Shown here: positions 58,222 through 64,000 of the stretch, piece after piece
Layout of the letters: every line of letters begins with the position of its first letter
Numbering within the stretch: position 1 is the first letter of the stretch
Assembly (NCBI GenBank): GCA_004296455.1
Contig: AP018280.1
Coordinates: forward strand, 2,542,001 to 2,606,000
DNA: 64,000 bases
Source: Calothrix sp. NIES-4101
GTDB lineage: Bacteria; Cyanobacteriota; Cyanobacteriia; Cyanobacteriales; Nostocaceae
Reading direction: 5' to 3'
The notes under the pieces: model-generated
The model's database searches: none
Seen by the model: only the letters and a program-made list of their open reading frames with translations
What the model was told of the DNA's origin: nothing
Program-made: the position numbers and the translations under genes

Positions 58222-59214
58222 TTATTGAGTCTGAAAAATATTTTGCACCATTTTTTTCTTTAAACTTGCCGCAATTTGATCTAATTCTGCAACTTCACCA
58301 GCATTTAATATCCATCCCAAAGCGCCAATATTTTCCCTGGCTTGTTCTACAGATTTAGCACCAGGAATCGGAATTGTCCCCTTCGCAATACACCAATTAA
58401 TTGCCACCTGAGAAATACTTTTATTTCGGGAAACTGCAATTTCACCCAAACACTGCAACAGCGATTTCATTCCCGGTAATAACTGCCGACAAACCAAACC
58501 ACGAATCCCCTGAGGATAATTATTTTCCGAATATTTTCCCGTTAATAATCCCAACGCCAAAGGGCTATAAGCAATCAACTTAATCCCCAGTTCATCGCAG
58601 ACATCTTTCAATCCGAGTTCAGTGACAGGATAAGTTGATAGTAAGGAGTACTGAACCTGTAAACTGGTAATGGGGATGCCGCGATCGCGAAATCTTTGAT
58701 GTACCCAGCGTAATCGTTTGGTTCCATAATTGGATAAACCCACGCCCTTTACCAAACCTTGCTCATACAAATCTGCCAAGCCATCCAATAGCGCCCCCTC
58801 TTGCCAAGGTGCATAATTTGCAGTTGACCAATGCATTTGTACTAAATCAATATCGCGTCCCAAGCGTTTTGCAGAAGCTTTCCCCGCAGCAACCATCGAA
58901 TTCCGAGTTAATCTCCAAGGATAAGCAGCTAGTTTCGTGGCAATACAAATCTCATTTTTGTTATCACCTGAATATGCTTGAGCAAAACTGCCTAAAAGTT
59001 GTTCACTACGTCCATTTAATTTTCCAGTACCATAGGAATCTCCTGTATCAAAGAGTGTCACACCGTTCTGGACACACAGGTTAAAAACTTCTTGTAAACC
59101 ACCATCCATACTTTCATCATAACCCCAGAGCAAGCGATTACCCCATGCCCAGGTTCCGCATCCCATTGTTGGTAGAGAGAGTTTTGATAAAGAAAATGTT
59201 TGGCTAGTTTGCAT
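58222..59214 (-). CDS. aldo/keto reductase
   Basis: A 330-residue TIM-barrel reductase. The catalytic tetrad is D56 and Y61 in LFDTGDSYGTG, K94 in CIATKLAAYPWR and H128 in LVQMHWST. The C-terminal NADPH-binding part includes IPIPGAKSVEQARENIGALGW. These are hallmarks of the YajO/AKR class of unspecific aldehyde and ketone reductases in phototrophs. Substrate not inferable. Monocistronic. Confidence 0.93.
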   Translation of the reverse strand: MQTSQTFSLSKLSLPTMGCGTWAWGNRLLWGYDESMDGGLQEVFNLCVQNGVTLFDTGDSYGTGKLNGRSEQLLGSFAQAYSGDNKNEICIATKLAAYPWRLTRNSMVAAGKASAKRLGRDIDLVQMHWSTANYAPWQEGALLDGLADLYEQGLVKGVGLSNYGTKRLRWVHQRFRDRGIPITSLQVQYSLLSTYPVTELGLKDVCDELGIKLIAYSPLALGLLTGKYSENNYPQGIRGLVCRQLLPGMKSLLQCLGEIAVSRNKSISQVAINWCIAKGTIPIPGAKSVEQARENIGALGWILNAGEVAELDQIAASLKKKMVQNIFQTQ

Positions 59215-59389
59215 ATTATGGAAGATTAAATAAAAAGATTGAAGTCCAAAAGATGGATTGAGTTATGGTGATTTCAAATTTATAGAAGAGAAAATTGTCA
59301 TCATCTCAATTTCTACGAAGAAGTTATCATTAATTTTTCTTCACATCTCCGTATCCGTTTGAACGTAATTATTTAAGCAATTTCTGATA

Positions 59390-59893
59390 TTATCCATCTT
59401 CGTTTTCTCCAGTGACATGAATTAATTTATTTAAATTAGTTGCATCCACTTCATAGGCTGCGCCAAAACCAACCACAAACCTTCCAGAAGTTGGAGTTAG
59501 TTGAAAAATGCGAAAATCGGGTAAATCGCGAAATAATTTAATAATGTTACCAAATCTGGCTTCAAAATCCGAGTTGACTATCATCCATGTTGCGGTATCA
59601 CGTTTTAACAAACTGGCATTGCATTCATAGCTTAAACGGCGACGAGCAAATATTTGCTGAGTTTTTGATTCATCTTCCACAAACAAGACACTCGCTTTGG
59701 GTACATCATTAAGATTTTGTGTATGTGTTGACAGTCCACTTACATAGATATAGATATTTTTCAAATCATCCATCACAAAAGGAGCATAGCTAGCATTGGG
59801 GATACTCTCTTTGCTAACTGTACTAATGACAGCGCTTTGGAATTGTTCGGTAAAGGTTTGATATGCAGCTTGGATAGCTTCAAATTGTGACAT
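59390..59893 (-). CDS. HugZ-like/pyridoxamine 5'-phosphate oxidase-fold protein
   Basis: A 167-residue split-barrel protein. SAVISTVSKESIPNASYAPFVMDDLKNIYIYVSGLSTHTQNL is the FMN-binding-like half, ARRRLSYECNASLL the middle, and FRIFQLTPTSGRFVVGFGAAYEV the C-terminal block typical of HugZ/ChuZ haem-degrading or haem-binding proteins. No signal peptide. Haem oxygenase activity is a family-based guess; FMN-type chemistry is an alternative. Monocistronic. Confidence 0.8.
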   Translation of the reverse strand: MSQFEAIQAAYQTFTEQFQSAVISTVSKESIPNASYAPFVMDDLKNIYIYVSGLSTHTQNLNDVPKASVLFVEDESKTQQIFARRRLSYECNASLLKRDTATWMIVNSDFEARFGNIIKLFRDLPDFRIFQLTPTSGRFVVGFGAAYEVDATNLNKLIHVTGENEDG

Positions 59894-60249
59894 AGGAGTT
59901 AGGGGTGAATTGGTAATTGAATATCAGGTAATTAGGTACAAGTAGATGTGCCAAAAGTTGCTCATATACCAGCACGGAACTATTTCACTCTACGCCTCTA
60001 CGATAATATACAATTTCTGATCTCAAAGTTAAAATATCACCAACTCAGCGATGCGATCGCCAAAAAGCTTCCCTGGGAATATGCAAAGATGGTAAATATT
60101 TTATTAGTAAAAATCATTTTTCTTCCCATTCTCTAATGGTGTAAGAAATTTAACAATTTTTGACAAATATCTCGCTAAAAATGCCCAAAATATGCATTGA
60201 AGGTGAGACTAATTGATAATTTTTGCATACCTCTAAGGATTGAATTGCA
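59894..60249. other. intergenic region
   Basis: 356 bp upstream of two divergent genes. A 62-codon frame with a HIP1 octamer (59948-60136) is not convincing as a gene. No other feature. Confidence 0.4.
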
Positions 60250-60744
60250 ATGAGAAAAACCCTTTTATCCTGCATTTCATTACTGCCTTTGCTATCTTGG
60301 AATAGCGCGATCGCAGCACCAGCAGTTAACACACCAGAAATTGTTATCCCAGCTAAGAAGGTTTGTAAAATTGCCCAAGCCGCCGAAACTGAGAATCCGA
60401 CTGCCGTTGAACAGGATACTATCGTCGGTACTGTCTATGCTGTCACCGGTGATGTCGTCATGGTAGAACTTGATGGCGGTGGTACTAAACATGTTTCCCT
60501 CGATCGCCGCGAAGTTGGACATATGGGACAATTGGTAGGCTCAAGAGTGACAATTACCCCCTTCTTTTGCAAGCGGATTAATCTCACTCCGCGCCCTGTT
60601 GTCACTCCCCCAGCAATTGAAGTTCCCAAAATCGAATCCAAACCACCAGCGCCCGAACCCATTCCCACACCAGCGCCAACACCAGCACCAACAGAAATTC
60701 CTGCACCAGCACCTTCTCCAACTATTGTTCCCCAGACTTGGTAA
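60250..60744 (+). CDS. secreted proline-rich C-terminal protein
   Basis: A 164-residue protein with a signal peptide (MRKTLLSCISLLPLLSWNSAIA, cleaved near residue 22). A small central domain (about 50-110) reads TIVGTVYAVTGDVVMVELDGGGTKHVSLDRREVGHMGQLVGSRVTITPFF, which resembles an OB-like beta-barrel fragment. The tail (115-164) is a Pro/Ala repeat (TPAPTPAPTEIPAPAPSP), as in cell-wall-spanning linkers. Function unknown; probably periplasmic or wall-associated. It precedes a wall-remodelling L,D-transpeptidase by 280 bp. Confidence 0.75.
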   Translation: MRKTLLSCISLLPLLSWNSAIAAPAVNTPEIVIPAKKVCKIAQAAETENPTAVEQDTIVGTVYAVTGDVVMVELDGGGTKHVSLDRREVGHMGQLVGSRVTITPFFCKRINLTPRPVVTPPAIEVPKIESKPPAPEPIPTPAPTPAPTEIPAPAPSPTIVPQTW

Positions 60745-61023
60745 TACCAATTCTCCAAAAGAAAGTAACAGATTTTCTTTGTCTCTACTTTGACAAAAAT
60801 TTGGCTGATTGCGTTAATCAATTGCTATAATAGGCACATAAAAATTGTGCTTTTGCTTCAGTATAAATACATAGACTGGCTTATGCATGGATTGTCAATT
60901 TAGCTAATTGCGACATTATTAAACAGCAATTAAAAAGTTGTTTGTCATCAGTGCATAAGTCTTAACTCAATCTGATAGTGGTTGTTTTGCGTACTCAAAA
61001 TATTGTTTTGCGGTAATTTCCAG

Positions 61024-61656
61024 ATGTGCTGCACTAGTAACAAACTAATAGAGAACAACATTAGTGTTAATTTTTGGGCAAAGCGTTTCCTTAGCCTTGC
61101 AAGTATGGCATTGGTTTTGAGTGCAGGGGAATTCCTATTACCCCAACCACAACCAGCGATCGCACAGTCATTATTACAACCAATAACTACCAATGATGCT
61201 GTCGAAGCAGAAGCGATTCCTCAAAATAAACCCAGTGAAACTGTTCCCGAAGTTGAACCAGTAGCTGATGAAATTCATCTTGTGGTGAAGTTAAAAGCAA
61301 AAAAGGTCTATGTATATCGCGGTAACGAGATAATTGCCAATTATCGGATTGCAATTGGAAAACCTGGTTGGGAAACACCAAAAGGCACTTTCCGAGTTTA
61401 CGAACAAGAAATTAATCCGATTTTCAAAAGCTTCAAAACTGGACGCATCATTCCCTCTGGCCCCGAAAACCCCCTCGGACCTCGTTGGATTGGGATTTGG
61501 ACAGATGGTAAAACCAGATTAGGATTTCATGGTACAAACCAACCTGAGTTAATTGGTAAAGCTGTATCACATGGATGTATCCGAATGCATAATCAAGATG
61601 CGATAGCTCTTTATGAACAGGTAAAAATTGGCACAGTCGTCAAGGTTGAACCTTAG
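61024..61656 (+). CDS. L,D-transpeptidase (YkuD domain)
   Basis: A 210-residue exported enzyme from the ATG at 61024 (an in-frame TTG at 60982 is less likely). The N-terminal hydrophobic stretch (SLASMALVLSAGEFLLP) is a signal anchor. The YkuD domain has the catalytic cysteine C185 in SHGCIRMHNQD, with the upstream HGTNQPELIG histidine. It cross-links peptidoglycan meso-diaminopimelate residues or anchors proteins in the wall. The Pro/Gln-rich linker between anchor and domain is typical. Monocistronic. Confidence 0.9.
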   Translation: MCCTSNKLIENNISVNFWAKRFLSLASMALVLSAGEFLLPQPQPAIAQSLLQPITTNDAVEAEAIPQNKPSETVPEVEPVADEIHLVVKLKAKKVYVYRGNEIIANYRIAIGKPGWETPKGTFRVYEQEINPIFKSFKTGRIIPSGPENPLGPRWIGIWTDGKTRLGFHGTNQPELIGKAVSHGCIRMHNQDAIALYEQVKIGTVVKVEP

Positions 61657-61731
61657 TGGATTTAGTTATCAATCTCCTGGAAGAATGCAAATATTATAAA
61701 TTTTGTCAACTAATTTGGCTAAACTTGGAGA

Positions 61732-61758
61732 AACCCCGATTTTCTGGAAGTCGGGGTT
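61732..61758. terminator. bidirectional hairpin between convergent genes
   Basis: AACCCCGA (61732-61739) pairs with TCGGGGTT (61751-61758) around an 11-nt loop, between the L,D-transpeptidase and SGNH genes. T-runs are weak on both sides. Confidence 0.45.
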
Positions 61759-61807
61759 CTCATATCATGTTCGGCTAATCACTTAGAATTAAAATTTCTC
61801 CGCAAAA

Positions 61808-63448
61808 TTAATAATTTCGCTTCATCATCCCACTTAAGAAATTGAAATTCTTATCAATTCCACCAAGAAATTCCAAAATAGTTTTGACATTGCGCGGAGT
61901 TCGAGACACTAACGTATCTCGCTGCACTAAATCCTCAAAATCAACCTTTACTTCCCCTTTTCGTTCCGTTTTCCCATCACCCTCATAAAACTTCACCCTC
62001 GCTAGCTGCATAATTTTAATCATTTCCTCTGCAATCACACCATAGCTAATCGTTGATGGATGCACACCATCGAGGGAAAACAAACCACCTTGAGTTCGAC
62101 CTTGAGCTTCAGAAAGTAGAAATTCTGACGTTAATCTCGGAGAAATAGCCGATAACACAGGTGGTAATTTATACTCACCTCCGACTTCATCCCACCAATC
62201 GGGACGGGCATCTGGGTCTTCGATGTAGCGACGTGATGCGGAACGGTCAAGCAAGCCACAAAGTTCAAATAGATACCAATCTTTACCTTCCAGTCGCGCT
62301 TGCCGTACCACTTCGGTAATGGCTTCATTATATTGATCGATCGCACTATCAATTGCCCTAGCTTCATTTTCAGTAATGCGTGGGTGCTTGTCGGGATTAA
62401 AATCAGCGTCTTTAATCCAAGGTAAGGAATAGTAGGGGAAATAACGTGAGTGATTTCGGGCTTTTCCGCCGACTCCACGCGCTAATGGGGCAATTGTGAT
62501 GTGGGGCACAGTAGAAAGAATTACATGACGAGCGCGAATTTTTTTGACTTCCGCCACTAATAAATCTAGTTCAGCTTTGAAGTGACTCGGTCGCCAAACA
62601 GTATATTTATCATTGACGCTCATATCGTCATAACCTTCTTCGCTCCAGGATACATTAAATGTCAAAATTGAACCCAGAGCATTATTAGAGCCAACCATAA
62701 CAATTAAGGTTTCAATACCTTCGCTATCTGCACCACCCTCTTCACCGAGTAATGTCGCTGCTTGTATTGGCGTGAGTGCATTTCCATTGCGATCGCGTGC
62801 TGTATTTAAAACATAACAGGAAGCACGTTCGTTATGATTTTCGACCACTTTACGCATCCAATCATTTTTGGGTGGATTTTTGGCAATCACATCCAAGCAG
62901 ATATCTGCATTCCGGGATAGTGTATTGCGAATATCCCAGCCATAAATTGCCAGATTATGGTTAATTTTGCCTTCCTGGGGAAATTTTGTGCCTTCGCCGC
63001 GTTCCCAATAATTTTCAACCCGATCTAAATATTGACGAATAAACAAGATGACGGGAATCGTATTCATCCAAGTGATTTTATCACCAAATTCCTTATACAA
63101 ATCATTCGCTAATTTTTCCAAATTAAGCGGTAAGCCAGCATGGGGACTATTGTAAACGGGATGACGTAGTTCTTTCCAGCCCATTTCTTTGGCAATGATG
63201 GCAGGATAGGACAAACTAGTATTATGGATAGCGCCACTTTGAAAACCATGTGTAAGTGAGTCTCCAATTGTCACCAAGCGGTGCGGTGGTTTTCCTTCCT
63301 TGGAGATATTTACCGTAATCCCCAGTGTCGGATCCATAATTGGTTTCCGCGCTTCAAAGCTGATTTGGACATCTGATGGTGTTTTGGGATCATGATATTT
63401 AGAGTTAGAAGAATTAGAAAAATTAGAAGAATTAGATGCACCCGACAT
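61808..63448 (-). CDS. SGNH/GDSL hydrolase family protein
   Basis: A 546-residue protein. The N-terminal 20 residues are Ser/Asn repeats (ASNSSNFSNSSNSKYH), from a short DNA repeat. The catalytic serine is S64 in VTIGDSLTHGFQSG; the glycine/asparagine blocks are VMVGSNNALGSIL and a C-terminal DGVHPSTISYG with Asp and His. That is the S-G-N-H order, but the protein is much longer than the 200-residue core, with insertions of unknown role. Esterase or lipase activity is inferred from the motifs. No classical signal peptide. Confidence 0.88.
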   Translation of the reverse strand: MSGASNSSNFSNSSNSKYHDPKTPSDVQISFEARKPIMDPTLGITVNISKEGKPPHRLVTIGDSLTHGFQSGAIHNTSLSYPAIIAKEMGWKELRHPVYNSPHAGLPLNLEKLANDLYKEFGDKITWMNTIPVILFIRQYLDRVENYWERGEGTKFPQEGKINHNLAIYGWDIRNTLSRNADICLDVIAKNPPKNDWMRKVVENHNERASCYVLNTARDRNGNALTPIQAATLLGEEGGADSEGIETLIVMVGSNNALGSILTFNVSWSEEGYDDMSVNDKYTVWRPSHFKAELDLLVAEVKKIRARHVILSTVPHITIAPLARGVGGKARNHSRYFPYYSLPWIKDADFNPDKHPRITENEARAIDSAIDQYNEAITEVVRQARLEGKDWYLFELCGLLDRSASRRYIEDPDARPDWWDEVGGEYKLPPVLSAISPRLTSEFLLSEAQGRTQGGLFSLDGVHPSTISYGVIAEEMIKIMQLARVKFYEGDGKTERKGEVKVDFEDLVQRDTLVSRTPRNVKTILEFLGGIDKNFNFLSGMMKRNY

Positions 63449-63943
63449 ATGTACCCCTTCATTTGCAAGTAGTCATTTACCCAATGATGTTTTATCTTAG
63501 ATAATCAACATCAATAAATAAGAGAATGTTCACCCATAAGGGTTAAAAATAGAGTCTATTTAGGTGATTGGGAGTGACCAGACAACAAAAATAGTCACGA
63601 ATTCATTAACATCCAAAAATTAATCTGCGAAACGATATTGATTTCAATATTGATAAAAAATCAAAGATTTTCTTATTTTCAAGAATGGACAATTAGCGTG
63701 GTATATCTTATCATGTATACGCCACCACCCATGTGATTTAAGTTACTTATGCAAAAGTTGGATTTATTGCCAAAGTGTAATTGAAGTCGCAAAATCATAT
63801 TCAGGCTTTTGGGTAGATAGTGTAAAAGACTACCTGTTTTTATAGTTGATAAATTATTGAACGTCAATTTTCTGGAAATCAGAAACCAGTAAAAACACAT
63901 CACCAGCATCAAAAAGTAAAAATAGCTCAATGGAGGTTTAACT
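63449..63943. other. divergent intergenic region
   Basis: 495 bp of AT-rich sequence between the SGNH gene and the amidase start. A minus-strand frame (63679-63930) is not supported. GGAGG at 63932-63936 is the ribosome binding site for the next gene. Confidence 0.4.
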
Positions 63944-64000
63944 GTGCGATTTGGAATTGATATTGGTCACAACTGTCCCCCTGACACTGGTGCTCGTGGC
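63944..64000 (+). CDS. N-acetylmuramoyl-L-alanine amidase, 5' fragment
   Basis: A GTG at 63944, eight bases after GGAGG, opens MRFGIDIGHNCPPDTGARG, which runs out of the window. This start closely matches the beginning of cyanobacterial amidase_3-type enzymes, where the first histidine of IGHN binds zinc. Only 19 residues are visible, so the family call rests on that motif. Confidence 0.6.
   Translation, partial: MRFGIDIGHNCPPDTGARG

Noticed and set aside
59948-60136. A 62-codon plus-strand frame with a HIP1 site
   Set aside because: Weak start context, hydrophobic random-looking end and no family resemblance.
60435-60821. A Gly-rich minus-strand frame of 128 codons
   Set aside because: It is antisense to the Pro/Ala repeat of the secreted protein; the glycine richness is a mirror of proline codons.
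63679-63930. An 83-codon minus-strand frame before the amidase
   Set aside because: No start signal, unremarkable sequence, and it overlaps the likely amidase promoter region.

Overview
The window looks like chromosomal DNA of a filamentous, probably heterocyst-forming (Nostocales-like) cyanobacterium. The evidence is: dense GCGATCGC (HIP1) octamers on both strands, AT-rich intergenic DNA with dispersed REP-like repeats, a light-dependent protochlorophyllide reductase, a magnesium-chelatase H-type subunit, a GH100 neutral invertase with the catalytic positions of the cyanobacterial InvA/InvB enzymes, ferredoxin-type IspG, GatB, and several cyanobacterial families (DUF4336, secreted pentapeptide repeats). 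No phage, plasmid or rRNA genes and no tRNA were seen. The genus is not resolved.

Layout. 1-8 kb: partial ABC1 kinase, class-III aminotransferase, a short DUF1338/HglS-like protein, dienelactone hydrolase, ispG and a CtpA-type protease. 8-12.5 kb: an 1133-residue DUF4347/FG-GAP/cadherin surface protein and small secreted or hypothetical genes. 12.5-15.3 kb: a reactive-aldehyde module on the minus strand (YqhD-like alcohol dehydrogenase, TetR regulator with a Cys106, glutathione S-transferase) with two NemR-box-like operators. 17-19.7 kb: transaldolase and acetate kinase. 22-26 kb: a complete two-gene RNA repair operon, Hen1 (3'-terminal 2'-O-methyltransferase) and Pnkp (kinase-phosphatase-ligase). 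26-27.1 kb: decayed CRISPR repeats, an inverted-repeat element, and an orphan CRISPR array of nine repeats and eight spacers without cas genes. 27.5-31.2 kb: a short ChlH/BchH paralogue. 31.6-47.5 kb: pentapeptide protein, RNase D-like exonuclease, Cys-less rhodanese, invertase, sugar nucleotidyltransferase, ExbB/ExbD pair, RqcH-type NFACT protein, methyltransferase, POR, RluA-family pseudouridine synthase and a membrane protein. 47.8-64 kb: gatB, two tandem putative small RNAs, argJ, Cys-rich small protein, Nudix hydrolase, MFS transporter, recN, DUF4336 protein, PII-like protein, aldo/keto reductase, HugZ-like protein, L,D-transpeptidase, SGNH hydrolase and the start of a cell-wall amidase.

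Most genes are monocistronic with their own promoters. The convincing operons are hen1-pnkp and exbB-exbD. The most notable non-coding signals are three short promoter-motif-terminator units sharing GATGCACCCTGAT (12.48, 49.53 and 49.81 kb), and a 46-nt CRISPR spacer that is best explained as an 11-nt repeat-flank duplication plus a normal 35-nt spacer, which also orients the array. All calls come from reading the sequence; no database search was run.
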